Positions 1 through 30,587 of a stretch of 64,000 nt of DNA are shown here, piece by piece. The first letter of the stretch is position 1; each line of letters starts with the position of its first letter. A program made the position numbers and the translations under genes. The stretch spans positions 101,192,294 through 101,256,293 of the forward strand of contig NC_071390.1 of the NCBI RefSeq assembly GCF_022682495.2, read 5' to 3'. The notes beneath the pieces are model-generated. The model was given only the letters and a program-made list of their open reading frames with translations, was not told the DNA's origin and made no database searches. This DNA comes from Desmodus rotundus. Taxonomy: Eukaryota > Chordata > Mammalia > Chiroptera > Phyllostomidae.

Positions 1-99
1 CTCAGGGGAAGAACCTTTCCTTCTCTCAGCGCCCACCCCTGCAGTAAATGATTGCTGGGGCCTTTAACCCTCACAGGGCAATTTTCCCAAGCTGCCCGC

Positions 100-640
100 A
101 GCCTCAGTCCTCCAGGACTAGAACCCGAACCGCCCTGGAGCGGGCTGAAAGTTGCCCCCGCAGCAAGGAGCGCGCGTGCGCAGTTGCGGTGGGCTGCTCT
201 GCAGGAGGGGGTGTGAGTGCTGACGGCGGCGCGGGTGGGCCAGCGCTGTGCGCGGCAGATTGCACTCTGCTGGCAGCCGCGGTGGGAAAGCTTGGGGCGC
301 CGTTCCTGCCTCGGCCGCTGCCTGCGGTACTTCAGCTCCAATCCCGCGCACTTGTTATTTCTCCCTCTCTGCGCCGTTCCTCCGGGCCCGGGAGGCCTTA
401 CCCGATGTGCTTCCTCCTCAGCGCCAGAGTGTCCTGCTTGCTGTACAGCTCGCACATGGTGGCCGGGTGGCCGGGCGCTCCCAGGGGTCCTGGTCTCCTG
501 TCTGCTCGCTTCCTCGCGCACTGCCTTAGTGGGAGGCCTGGACTCCTTTCCCCCCGCGTTGGGTCCCCTTCCTCTGCTCTTCGGAGGTAAACGGTGGCAT
601 CAACTAGGATCATCTCCCTTTTAAGTCTTGCCCTGCCTTT
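100..640 (-). promoter_or_regulatory. CpG-rich ETNPPL promoter, copy 1
   Basis: A GC- and CpG-rich stretch surrounds exon 1 and continues into intron 1. On the minus strand a TATA-like CTTAAAAGGG lies at 616-625, about 160 bp upstream of the ATG. The transcription start is not determined; the assignment rests on position and base composition. Confidence 0.6.
402..457 (-). CDS. ETNPPL: ETNPPL exon 1, copy 1, of a second gene extending off the left edge
   Basis: The sequence encodes the same MCELYSKQDTLALRRKHI start, with the same split Gly codon and GTAAGG donor, as the exon at 27,215-27,270. The ATG is at 455-457. Bases 1-401 match intron 1 of the other copy. Any transcript would run leftwards out of the window, so exon 2 onwards cannot be seen. 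If the duplication is a simple tandem one, this exon belongs to the full-length gene and the in-window exons 1-11 belong to the truncated one. Confidence 0.9.
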
Positions 641-1591
641 ACCCTTCCCCAAGCCCCACCCTCCTCCGCCTGGTGCTTGCTTCGCAAGTCACTGGACTTG
701 CCACTCATTCGCCCGTCCACAGCTGCCCCTGGCTAACTGGCTCCTGTTCCTACCCAGCTGATGATCACTCCCCTCTCACCCCCATCCCTGTTACTTCTTC
801 TGACTTGCCTTTTATTTTCCTAACTTTGCCTTCACCTTTCTTCCTCCTCTGCCTGGGAATTTCCTCCTTCCCTCTTTCCTTGTTGTTTCTTTTTGTGTGT
901 ATCTGATTATTTTCTTGTAAACAGGCAAGGATAGGCCCTCTCTGCAGGTATCGAGGCTGAAGGGTTGTCTCCATTCTCACATGAGAGTATTCCATTACCA
1001 TAACCCAAGTAAAGTAACAGGTCTCATGCCCTATGGATAAATGACAACTCAGCCTGGTGTTTCTTGGGAGTGATAATGTATAGTGTTTCCAACATCATCA
1101 TACAATAACTGTACTTCTACTTTCTCTAGGACTCTACAGATTACAAAACATTCCCATGATTTGTCTGGTTCAGTCGGAGAAACAACCCCGAGAGATAAGC
1201 AGGAGTGGTAGCATCCCGTTTGAGTTCCCTATTCCACGGTGACCGTGTATCTGGCGGTGACCTTGGAATTCATTCCTGGGTTTCTTGACTTCCTTTAGGA
1301 TGATCTTTGCACACTGATCAAGTCTGAAGTTAAATATGTGGACAGAAGAAACCCTAATTACCTATAACATTACATCATAAATTATTTTTAGAACTAGAGA
1401 TAATCTGATTTGACCCCTCTGTTCTGTAGATAAGAACGGCAAGGCAAAGGTACAGTCTTATTCAAGGTCACACAGCTCCTTAGCCATGGAATTTAGGTCA
1501 TTTCAATCTTCCTGTGTTTTGAATGGCTGCAGAGAAGGTAACACAAGTTACCTATAACAACACAAGTGATAGATATTCGAAAATGACCATT

Positions 1592-1624
1592 GTATGTATG
1601 TATGTATGTATGTATGTATGTATT
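1592..1624. repeat. (TATG)n microsatellite, copy 1
   Basis: An uninterrupted run of the tetranucleotide, also present at 28,405-28,437 in copy 2 with nearly the same length. Confidence 0.95.
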
Positions 1625-1629
1625 TATAT

Positions 1630-2155
1630 TTTCAATTACAGTTTCCATTCATTGTTATTTTGTATTAGTTTCCCGTGTGCAGCATGGTGATTCAACAATC
1701 ACATACTTTACCAAGTGTCCCCCCCCAGCTATTTCTAGTGCCCATCTGGGACCCTGCGTCGCTATCACAGTATTATTGGCTGTATTTCCTTTGCTGTACT
1801 TTACATCCCTGTGGCCACGTTCTAACTACCATTTTGCACTTGTTCATCCTTTCACCTTTTTCATCCGTTCCTTGCAGCCCCCTCTCATCTGGCAACCACC
1901 AGTTTGTTGTCTGTGTATGAGACTGTTTCCATTTTGTTTGTTTATCTTGTTCTTTAGATTTCACACATAAATGAAGTCATATGGTATTTGACTTTGACTG
2001 ATTTATTTCACTTACCATAATGCCCTCCAGGTCTGTCCATGCTGTTGCAAATGGTAAGATTGCATTCTTTTGTATGGCCAGGTGATATTCCATTGTATTG
2101 GGATATACTTTTTTATGCCCCACAACGTTTTTATCCACTCAGATGATCTTTTTCT
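1630..2155 (-). mobile_element. Old LINE-1 3'-end fragment, copy 1
   Basis: It resembles the 3' region of mammalian L1 read in reverse: phrases such as TTTCACTTACCATAATG and CATTCTTTTGTATGG are typical of reversed L1 3' ends. The counterpart is at 28,443-28,968. Confidence 0.65.
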
Positions 2156-2159
2156 GGAA

Positions 2160-3370
2160 TAAAGTTGTTAGTTCACGTTAACCCACCACAGGAGTAGTAG
2201 AATTGCATTGTCTAAGGTTGAGAAATGGAAGTCCTAGGAGGAGCAGCATGCTAAAAACTGTAGGTGTTACAAACGAGGAGTTCCATGCCTAAAAGATGTT
2301 GTCAAATGCACATGTGCTTTCAAGCCACCTAGACCTGGTGAAGTCACAGATAGTCACGCTCCCTCCATTAACCTCCCACGGTCCCTTGTTATTTGCTGTG
2401 CTTTGTAATATGTTCTCTATGTAATGCTGGACTATGAGTCTTGGGTTCTAGACCTGGTTCTTCAGAAACTATCTTTTTGACCTTTGGAGGTCAAATTTCT
2501 TTGTATTTAAACACATACACTCAGACCCAAATGAAAAGAGTCTCTCTCTGACTCAAAGCATTACCAGTAGGGTTTAAAAGAGATTGTGGAATGTGTTAGG
2601 ATTATCTTGATCTCAATGCTTCTGTCTTCTTGGTCCTTTTATTTTACTGTTTTTCCAACTGACCTCTTGGCAGAACTGAGCATTCCTTTTTCCTTGGAAC
2701 ATTTTGTCTTGATAACTTGACAGCCCCACACTTTTCCTGATTTTCCTCTTCTCTCACTAAGCACAAAAGTGTTGGTATCTCTGAAGGTAGGAGTCTGACC
2801 CTTTCTTTTCTCTGTACTCTTTCCCAGGGCGATTCACAATGATGTAGTTGGATTTAGCCCATCAAGGTGCCAAATTTATATCTCCACCCAGATTTTTCTT
2901 CTCGGTCCCACCCAGACTCTCCCATCCACTTCCTTTCTTCACATCTCCATACAGAGGCCTCATAAACATGTCAGACTGACTGAGTCCAAATGGAAACTTT
3001 GATCCGAACCCCCAAAGCTATTGCCTCCAATAAGCCCTCCATCACCAGGCATTTATTCACTCACTGAAAACTGAAGGCTCACTGCATGTTTCAGTTACTA
3101 GGGAAAAACAGGGAGCAAGACTGAACAGACCTCCCTTGGGGTTCCCACTCCAGATCTGCACTGTCCAGTACATAGCCACTAGCCATGGTGATTGTCAAGG
3201 ACGTGAAATGTGCTAGTCTGAATGGAGCTGTGCTGCCAGAGTAAAATACACACTGCGCATTGAAGACTTAGTACAGAAAAACTTTTAAGAGATCTTTTAC
3301 TCATTTTTATATTGATAACTTGTCAAAGTTATCAATATTCATTATATGAATATTTTTCATATTCACCCAA
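2160..3370. other. Upstream non-coding sequence, copy 1
   Basis: No gene seen. Around 2,909 this copy carries the undisturbed site at which copy 2 has an LTR (29,721-30,587). The rest matches copy 2 at about 99%. Confidence 0.6.
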
Positions 3371-3375
3371 GGGTA

Positions 3376-3541
3376 TGTTTTTATTGCTTTGAGAGAGAGA
3401 GAGGGAGAGAGACAGAGAGATTGATGTGAGAGAGAAACGTCGGTCAGTTGCCTCCTGTATGTGACCCAGCTGGCGACTGAACCCACAACCTTTTGGTGTA
3501 CAGGATGATGCTCTAACCAACCGAGTCACCTGGCCAGGGCC
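3376..3541 (-). mobile_element. Ves-type SINE, copy 1
   Basis: tRNA-derived SINE in reverse: a GA-rich tail side, then GAACCCACAACC and CACCTGGCCAGGGC at the tRNA-like head. Shared with copy 2 at 31,030-31,203, so it predates the duplication. Confidence 0.88.
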
Positions 3542-4429
3542 ATAATAATGTTTTGGATGTTTTGGATTAAGTAAAACATATCATTAAAATTAATTTTACC
3601 TCTTTTTTGTGGCTACTAGCAAATTTAAAATTTACATATGTGGTTTGCATTAGTTTTCTATTGGATGGCATTATTGTAGATGGACAGAATAAAAAAAGTA
3701 AACAAACAAATAAATAAACAAAGAAGATAATGGCTTAAGTTGCTTTAACTGTGGTAGGAGCCTTGAGGAAAATAAACTAAGGGAAATGATCCTGTCAGAA
3801 ACCTAAGAGTCCTGGATAATTCCTCTCTTTTCCTCAACTCCATCCCCATGTCAGACTGTTTAAAAGCTCAGTGCACCCCACTTCAAAACACATCTGAACT
3901 CCATCTACTGCTACCCTATCTGCTACCACCCGGTGGAAGCCTTCTGCCTCTCACCTGAGTCTTACGCACACTATAAATCATTTCCTTGCTTCCCCTTTCC
4001 ACTCTGTGCAGCTTGCTCAAGTCCTTTCCATCCATAAAACCCATCAGTGGCCTCCAGTTTTCTTCTCCAGCTCATTTTGGGCCCCGGCCCACCAACCCAG
4101 CCTGCACAGCACTGCACCGCCCTCCTCATCCTGAGTCACCTCAAGGACTTCACACTTGCTTCAGTTTCAGTTTAAATGTCCCAGCCAGCCTCAGAGAGGT
4201 CATTCTTGACTACTCCGTCTCAATAGTTCTCAATTAATTAAAAAGAAATTCTACCCTGTTCCTCTGTCTTAATCCATCTTTGTTTGGTCTTTCTCTGTCT
4301 TGTTCATCGATGTACCAAACACTTGGCACATGGTAGACTGATAGATATTTGTTGACTGACTGACTGACTGAAAGGGGAAACACATTAAGACTTAATAACC
4401 TTGGTTTTTTATTTGCCAAATAAAATGTT

Positions 4430-4530
4430 TTATTTATTTTTAATAAGGCCTATTATTTTACTTATTTATTTTTATTGTATTTTTTCCATTACCATTTAGT
4501 CTCCTTATACCCCCTCTCCCTCAATAATAC
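4430..4530 (-). mobile_element. Short LINE-1 3' tail, copy 1
   Basis: TTTTTTCCATTACCATTTAG is the reverse of the L1 3' end seen at 43,990-44,010 (AATGGTAATGGAAAA). The counterpart is at about 36,865-36,965. Confidence 0.6.
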
Positions 4531-4814
4531 CTTGTTTTGAAGATAAAAGTTCTTATGAACTATATGGCTCTTGAAACTGTTCTCTCTACTTGTGTGGTGA
4601 CTGCCAACCTACATTTTTTCCTTTTTTTTTCAGTGAGATACTTGACTCATTATCTAATTTCTGGGAAAGCATTTTACTCTTGCATAAAAGATCATTTCCC
4701 CATTGTTTAACTGATTTCACAGTGCAGAGTATACAATTTTAACTAAGTATCAAGGATGCCTTTAAATAAAGAACAGACACACAATAGCACCAAAATGAAG
4801 ATGGGCAAAAATCA

Positions 4815-5288
4815 TCAACAGGTCACCCTATAAAATACTTTGTCAAAACCATAATCTGAGGTACATTTTCGCACGAACCTCTCCATCATATGCTGCTTGG
4901 TAGGAATGGACACTGGGGAGTTCCCTTTCTCCCCAGAAGCTGACGGTTGCTCAGTTTTGCTTCTGACACTATTGATTGGCTCACCCTGTCGCATTTGCTC
5001 AGGCCTGAAGGTCACAGATTTCTCAACTCTCTGGGCTTGGCCAAACAAACCTTCATTGCGCATGACTGAAATGAAATGGCTTGGCCCGCATGAGCTTGGG
5101 ACAATAAGTATTCCACTCAACAGTCCGATGAGAAGAGTCTGAGTGGCAGTTTTTGATTTTCTGGTCAGTGAGGAACGTGCAGAGGTGAGTGAACTGTATG
5201 TTCCAACGACACAGATTCCCCAGATGACTATTGTGCGGCTCAGAACGAGTCGCCCATGACGTGACTCTGGGGCATGCGCTGAAGGCAA
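4815..5288 (-). other. Unidentified 157-codon reading frame, copy 1
   Basis: An open frame begins with Met at 5,288; the same frame is open upstream to a stop near 5,354. It has two hydrophobic stretches (TIVIWGICVVGTYSSL and TLLIGLLSGILIVPSS) and a polar C-terminal half. I do not recognise it. It lies about 4.4 kb upstream of ETNPPL exon 1 on the same strand. The copy at 37,250-37,723 differs by one visible base, giving Cys here and Phe there. It could be an old retrocopy, a chance frame or a small membrane protein. Confidence 0.35.
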
Positions 5289-5513
5289 CTTTAGCTGCAG
5301 GCTCAGGAGAAACTTCTGTCCCCAACCTTCAACTGACTCGAAGAATTTGAATTAGGGGCCTTTGTGATAAGAGACTATTAGCAATAACGCTTTGTGCCCA
5401 CCTACAAGGCCGGGCAAACTTCATTTACTAAAGTCTGCTGCTCTTCTTTTCATCGTGGGGTGGCCTCGGAAGCCCCCAACTCACCTTTCCTCTTCCCTAT
5501 AGCAAGAGGTCTT

Positions 5514-5648
5514 AGACAGGGTGGGACAAAAGTAGGTTTACAGTTGTGGCTATGTGAAACACAGAGTTTATTCTTGTATTATTACTCATTAATTATTGTG
5601 TAATTTTCCATACTTAGAACTGTAAACCTACTTTTTCCCCAGCCTGTA
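5514..5648. mobile_element. Mariner-type MITE, copy 1
   Basis: Short non-autonomous element with inverted ends: ACAGGGTGGGACAAAAGTAG on the left, and AACTGTAAACCTACTTTTTC running to CCTGTA on the right. TA-type targets are consistent with a Tc1/mariner element. Shared with copy 2, so it predates the duplication. Confidence 0.88.
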
Positions 5649-6415
5649 TACCCATGTTCCCTTTCCATCTCTGCACCTCTCCTGCATGTGGGTCTCTGCT
5701 TCCCTTGTGTCTGTGGGATTCCCGCACGTGTGTATGTGTTTAGCTCAGTTATTTTCTCTGGCTAATCCGTCTCATGCCTGTTTGACTATTAGACCAGCCA
5801 GTAGAACTTTGAGGGTAGAGGAAAGTTTCTTGCTCCCACCACTGGGCAATGCTCAAGACAGAATAGGGTAATTAGACTAGTTCCTATTTCCTGTTACCCT
5901 GTTCTGCCCTGAGCACCCTACCTGTCCCGGAGACTTGACTTTTCCGAAAGTCTCGCGCCATCTGGGACAAATGCTGGGTGTGATGCTTTGCTGACATGAC
6001 ACATGATATGCAAAGAGGGTCCCCATTGTGCCTGCCAGACCTTGCATGAGAGTGCAGATCACATGTCTTAACTTCCCCCAAGAGTCCTCACTGACTGATG
6101 TCAGCATGTGCATATAACTATTCACATCAGGAGGACCCTCACAGGTCCTCGCATCCATGAGCATCCAAAACCACTTTAAAGGACCATTTGACTACACACA
6201 ATATGTGGGCACCTGTCCCTGCTATATACCAATGAATGACACATTAAGGTCATATATACCTATTCCTCTCCTCCCTCCATCCTGAATTTCTCCCCAAAAC
6301 TAAGTCCCCAGAGGTCTTCCAGACTTGTGTTTATGTGTGGTGGGGCACAAGAGCGAGGGGCTTCTTGAGGGAGAAGTGGTGGTTGTGGAATAAGCTTGTA
6401 TTTTAAATACTCTAG

Positions 6416-7243
6416 TGTGTGTGGGGGAGGGCCCCCTAGGCTGCCACGGATGTGAATAAGTCTACCAAGACATGATCTACTCCGGGAGAAAAGGTGGCCA
6501 ATATCTGAAAGGAGAGGGGCCAGGAACGTGTTCCTCATTGGGCTTTTATTGGGTTTAATTTGCATAGGAATATAGGGCGTCTAGGTGAAGCTCATCAATC
6601 AGTGTCAGGAAGAAATGATCAAATAATAGATAACATTCAACGAACTCTCAGGGCTTATTCTGAGTCAGGGGCAGATAGTTAAAGGGCTATAAAACTTTGG
6701 TGAACAAACTCATTTCATGCTTGGACCCTTATCATTTAAATTGAGGGTATTAGCAAAGTAGGTTTCATAGGATTTTATGCATTCTTTCTTATGCCTGATT
6801 GCCCTGGGGAACCTGCCCTTTCCAGCACAGGGCTGCACCCACCTCCAGCATTTTTTCAGGCTTAAGTCAGGGAGGGGAAGTAAGGCAGTCAAGAGATCAG
6901 GAGACTTCTTACAGACAGAATGAGAACTCAGGCTATGTCAAAGCAGAAGGGTGAGGGTCCATTACCCCTTTTTCTATAGCCCCTCAAGTCCTTCCCTGAG
7001 GGCCCCTTCATGACCATGCCTGTCTGAGGTCGTCTCTCCTTTGAGGAATCTTACCCATCAATTGCTAACCAGCAACTGCCCAGAGCCAAGCAGGGTGAAG
7101 TGAAAGGGGGCAGAAGCTATGCCCCTGCCAGGGAAGATGAGCTTTGTCTCCTAAGTGGCTTATGGTCCCAAGGTCTTTTTACTCAGCCTTAGCCATAAGG
7201 GGTTACTGTTTCTGTAACCAGGCAGGGTGGTTGGATCCCAACA
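6416..7243 (-). mobile_element. Solo LTR specific to copy 1
   Basis: An 828-bp element bounded by TG and CA and flanked by CTCTAG at 6,410-6,415 and 7,244-7,249, a 6-bp target-site duplication. Copy 2 has a single CTCTAG here, at about 38,862, i.e. the empty site. On the minus strand CCCAATAAAAGCC supplies a polyadenylation signal, so the LTR points the same way as ETNPPL. It lies about 6 kb upstream of exon 1. No internal retroviral genes were seen. Confidence 0.85.
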
Positions 7244-7347
7244 CTCTAGGCTCATCCTAGCTCTTCCTGGAACCTGTAGCCATCCTGAACCACCACATGA
7301 AAACTCAAGAAGCCCACCACTGATACTTACACTTTGTGATGCACAGG

Positions 7348-7918
7348 TGTGGGGGAGCTTTGTCCAGCAGAGTCCTACTGGCCATCGAGGATGAGAACAA
7401 GTCTACCAAGATTTGATCTGCTTGGGGAGGAAAGGTAGCCCGTCTCTCAGAGGAGAGGGCCTTGAGCCTGTTACTCAATGGGCTTTTATTGGGTTCAATT
7501 GGCACAGGAATACAGGTAAGGCTCATCAATCATTGTCAGACAGTAATGATCAAACAATAGATAACATTCAAAGAACTATGAGGGCTTATTCTGAGTTAGG
7601 ATCAGGTAGCTCAATGGCCATAAAACTTTAGGAAACAAACTCATTTTATGCCTGGAGACTTATCAGGAAATTAAGGGCATTCTTAGCAAAGCAGGTTTCA
7701 CAGGATTTTATGTATTCTTTCTTAGGCCAGATCGCCCTGGGGAATCCACCCTTTCCAGCACAGGGCTGCACCGCCTTCTGTCATTGTTTCAGGCTTAATT
7801 CAGGCAGGGGAAGTAAGGCAGGCAAGATTAGGAGACTTCTTGAGGACAGAATGAGGACTCAGGCAATGTCAAACTGAGGGGGGAGGGTCCATCACCCCCT
7901 TTTTCTATAGCCCCCAAG
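7348..7918 (-). mobile_element. LTR cut short at the duplication junction
   Basis: It starts TGTGGGGGAGC after CACAGG, like the LTR at 38,956-39,780, but stops after CCCCCAAG and is replaced by ETNPPL intron 11 sequence. It is about 10% different from its counterpart, far more than the rest of the duplicated block. Confidence 0.8.
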
Positions 7919-8560
7919 CAACAACAAAAATTCTAAGATTTGACAGCACTTTATGTTTCTCAAAACGGTTTTACACGGTAGTTTACTTTCTAATATTGAT
8001 TTATGCTCACGACAAAAAAATGAATTAACCTAATTTTATAATATAGGTAAAGAAAAGTTCCTATCACAGGGTATAATTCTGAATAGACAAACAAAACCGC
8101 TCAAAAATTAAATTGTAATAGGTAAAATACACAAAATCAAATGATTCCGCATATAATAAATAATTGTTAGCTTGTAGACTATAATTTCTATGGATAATAT
8201 TTCACTTAATTTCACAGCACAGTGTTGGAATACTATACACTGCAGACTTTGTGGTGCATGCTACAATGTGGGCATGCAGTTTTTAAAGAGTGAAAATAAG
8301 TGATAAAAATAAAACTGCGTGCTATTTCAGTAAAAGCTTAGGCTTGGAGTTCTGTGAGTGCAAACGGAAAATGTGGATTTAACTAAGAGTCCATAACGTA
8401 GTTGTTATGTTTCAGCTCTCTTCTCCTAGTTCTAAATACAAAGTTAACATTCATTTCTGCCCTCCTTCACTTCCGTCACGAATGAAAAGACCCACAGCTG
8501 TGTATGAGCAAGCCAGGGTTGGTGGTGGAGAGCAGGGGGTGTGGGGGGCAAGGAGGCATC
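7919..8560. other. ETNPPL intron 11 remnant
   Basis: AT-rich sequence between the duplication junction and exon 11. No exon 12 or 13 coding sequence, clear repeat or convincing minus-strand AATAAA signal was seen. Confidence 0.6.
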
Positions 8561-8563
8561 TTA

Positions 8564-27270
<18,707 letters not shown>

Positions 27271-28404
27271 GGTGGCCGGGTGGCCGGGCGCTCCCAGGGG
27301 TCCTGGTCTCCTGTCTGCTCGCTTCCTCGCGCACTGCCTTAGTGGGAGGCCTGGACTCCTTTCCCCCCGCGTTGGGTCCCCTTCCTCTGCTCTTCGGAGG
27401 TAAACGGTGGCATCAACTAGGATCATCTCCCTTTTAAGTCTTGCCCTGCCTTTACCCTTCCCCAAGCCCCACCCTCCTCCGCCTGGTGCTTGCTTGGCAA
27501 GTCACTGGACTTGCCACTCATTCGCCCGTCCACCGCTGCCCCTGGCTAACTGGCTCCTGTTCCTACCCAGCTGATGATCACTCCCCTCTCACCCCCATCC
27601 CTGTTACTTCTTCTGACTTGCCTTTTATTTTCCTAACTTTGCCTTCACCTTTCTTCCTCCTCTGCCTGGGAATTCCCTCCTTCCCCCTTTCCTTGTTGTT
27701 TCTTTTTGTGTGTATCTTATTATTTTCTTGTAAACAGGCAAGGATAGGCCCTCTCTGCAGGTATCGAGGCTGAAGGGTTGTCTCCATTCTCACATGAGAG
27801 TATTCCATTACCATAACCCAAGTAAAGTAACAGGTCTCATGCCCTATGGATAAATGACAACTCAGCCTGGTGTTTCTTGGGAGTGATAATGTATAGTGTT
27901 TCCAACATCATCATACAATAACTGTACTTCTACTTTCTCTAGGACTCTACAGATTACAAAACATTCCCATGATTTGTCTGGTTCAGTCGGAGAAACAACC
28001 CCGAGAGATAAGCAGGAGTGGTAGCATCCCGTTTGAGTTCCCTATTCCACGGTGACCGTGTAGCTGGAGGTGACCTTGGAATTCATTCCTGGGTTTCTTG
28101 ACTTCCTTTAGGATGATCTTTGCACACTGATCAAGTCTGAAGTTAAATATGTGGACAGAAGAAACCCTAATTACCTATAACATTACATCATAAATTATTT
28201 TTAGAACTAGAGATAATCTGATTTGACCCCTCTGTTCTGTAGATAAGAACGGCAAGGCAAAGGTACAGTCTTATTCAAGGTCACACAGCTCCTTAGCCAT
28301 GGAATTTAGGTCATTTCAATCTTCCTGTGTTTTGAATGGCTGCAGAGAAGGTAACACAAGTTACCTATAACAACACAAGTGATAGATATTCGAAAATGAC
28401 CATT

Positions 28405-28437
28405 GTATGTATGTATGTATGTATGTATGTATGTATT
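28405..28437. repeat. (TATG)n microsatellite, copy 2
   Basis: Counterpart of 1,592-1,624 in the duplicated block. Confidence 0.95.
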
Positions 28438-28442
28438 TATAT

Positions 28443-28968
28443 TTTCAATTACAGTTTCCATTCATTGTTATTTTGTATTAGTTTCCCGTGTGCAGCATGG
28501 TGATTCAACAATCACATACTTTACCAAGTGCCCCCCCCCAGCTATTTCTAGTGCCCATCTGGGACCCTGCGTTGCTATCACAGTATTACTGGCTGTATTC
28601 CCTTTGCTGTACTTTACATCCCTGTGGCCACGTTCTAACTACCATTTTGCACTTGTTCATCCTTTCACCTTTTTCATCCGTTCCTTGCAGCCCCCTCTCA
28701 TCTGGCAACCACCAGTTTGTTGTCTGTGTATGAGACTGTTTCCATTTTGTTTGTTTATCTTGTTCTTTAGATTTCACACATAAATGAAGTCATATGGTAT
28801 TTGACTTTGACTGATTTATTTCACTTACCATAATGCCCTCCAGGTCCGTCCGTGCTGTTGCAAATGGTAAGATTGCATTCTTTTGTATGGCCAGGTGATA
28901 TTCCATTGCATTGGGATATACTTTTTTATGCTCCACAACGTTTTTATCCACTCAGATGATCTTTTTCT
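28443..28968 (-). mobile_element. Old LINE-1 3'-end fragment, copy 2
   Basis: Duplicate of 1,630-2,155, with a few substitutions. Confidence 0.65.
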
Positions 28969-29720
28969 GGAATAAAGTTGTTAGTTCACATTAACCCACC
29001 ACAGGAGTAGTAGAATTGCATTGTCTAAAGTTGAGAAATGGAAGTCCTAGGAGGAGCAGCATGCTAAAAACTGTAGGTGTTACAAACGAGGAGTTCCATG
29101 CCTAAAAGATGTTGTCAAATGCACATGTGCTTTCAAGCCACCTAGACCTGGTGAAGTCACAGATAGTCACGCTCCCTCCATTAACCTCCAATGGTCCCTT
29201 GTTATTTGCTGTGCTTTGTAATATGTTCTCTATGTAATGCTGGACTATGAGTCTTGGGTTCTAGACCTGGTTCTTCAGAAACTATCTTTTTGACCTTTGG
29301 AGGTCAAATTTCTTTGTATTTAAACACATACACTCAGACCCAAATGAAAAGAGTCTCTCTCTGACTCAAAGCATTACCAGTAGGGTTTAAAAGAGATTGT
29401 GGAATGTGTTAGGATTATCTTGATCTCAATGCTTCTGTCTTCTTGGTCCTTTTATTTTACTGTTTTTCCAACTGACCTCTTGGCAGAACTGAGCATTCCT
29501 TTTTCCTTGGAACATTTTGTCTTGATAACTTGACAGCCCCACACTTTTCCTGATTTTCCTCTTCTCTCACTAAGCACAAAAGTGTTGGTATCTCTGAAGG
29601 TAGGAGTCTGACCCTTTCTTTTCTCTGTACTCTTTCCCAGGGCGATTCACAATGATGTAGTTGGATTTAGAACCCGTCAAGGTGCCAAATTTACATCTCT
29701 ACCCAGATTTTTATTCTCAG

Positions 29721-30587
29721 TGCCAAAGGGGGTAGGGGGTTCTTCCCATAGTGCCCCCTCCTCCAGCTGCCAATGCCCCCAAGGATAAGAATAAGTCTAC
29801 CCAGACATGATCTGCTTAGGCAGGAAAGGTGGTGGATCTGTCAAAGGAGAAGGGCCAAGAGCCTGTTCCTCATTTGGCTTTTAAATGGTTTAATTTGCAT
29901 AGGAATTCAGGGAGTATATGTTAAGCTCATTAATCATTGTCCAGCAGAAAAGATTAAACAATAGATAACATTCAAGGAACTCTCAGGACTGATTCCAAGT
30001 CAGGGTCAGATAGTTAAAGGGCCATAAATCTTTGGGGAACAAATGCATTTCATTCTTGGAGCCTTATTTAAATTGTGGGTATTAGCAAAGCAGGTTTCAT
30101 AGGATTTTATGCATTCTTTCTTAGTCCTGATCGCCCTAGGATCCCTGCCCTTTCTAGCACAGGGTCGCACCCACCTGCGGCATTGTCAGGCTAAGGTATT
30201 GTTTCAGGGTTAAGTCAGGGAGGGGAAGTAAGGCCGCCAAGAGATTAGGAGACTTCTTGCAGACAGAATGAGGACTCAGTCTATTTCAAAGCTGAGGGTT
30301 GAGGGTCCATCACCCCCTTTTTCTATAGTCCCCCAAGTCCTTCCCAGAGGGCCCCTTTGTGACCGTGCCTGTCTTAGTTCGTCCCTCCTTTGAGGAATCT
30401 TACCCATCATTGTCTAACCGGTTGTCTGCCTGATGCCAAGCAGGGTGAAGTGAAAGGGGGCTGAGCGGTGCCCCTACAAGGAAGATAAGCTTTGTCTCCT
30501 TAATGGCTTATGGTCCCAAGGTTTTTTTACTCAGCCTTAGCCACAGAGGATTACAGCTTCTGAAAACAGGCAGGGCTGTTCCTAACA
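29721..30587 (-). mobile_element. Solo LTR specific to copy 2
   Basis: Same family as 6,416-7,243, beginning TGCCAAAGG and ending CCTAACA. Copy 1 carries the uninterrupted site near 2,909. It lies about 2.5 kb upstream of the exon 1 ATG of the truncated ETNPPL. The target-site duplication is not clear. Confidence 0.8.

Larger units (their letters stand above)
1..7918. repeat. Segmental duplication, copy 1
   Basis: Homology to 26,814-39,529 begins before base 1 and ends inside an LTR at about 7,918. By eye, differences over the first 2.9 kb number about 25, close to 1%. Copy 1 lacks the LTR and the L1 found in copy 2 and has an 828-bp LTR of its own. From 7,244 to 7,918 the similarity falls to roughly 90%. 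Confidence 0.93.

Noticed and set aside
48..590. Long plus-strand frame across the CpG-rich ETNPPL promoter (also 26,861-27,403)
   Set aside because: It is antisense to exon 1 and lies in GC-rich DNA where long frames arise by chance; no protein family resemblance.
1590..1970. 126-codon frame starting in a Met-Tyr-Val-Cys repeat
   Set aside because: It is a translation of the (TATG)n microsatellite and the adjoining L1 fragment, repeated at 28,403.
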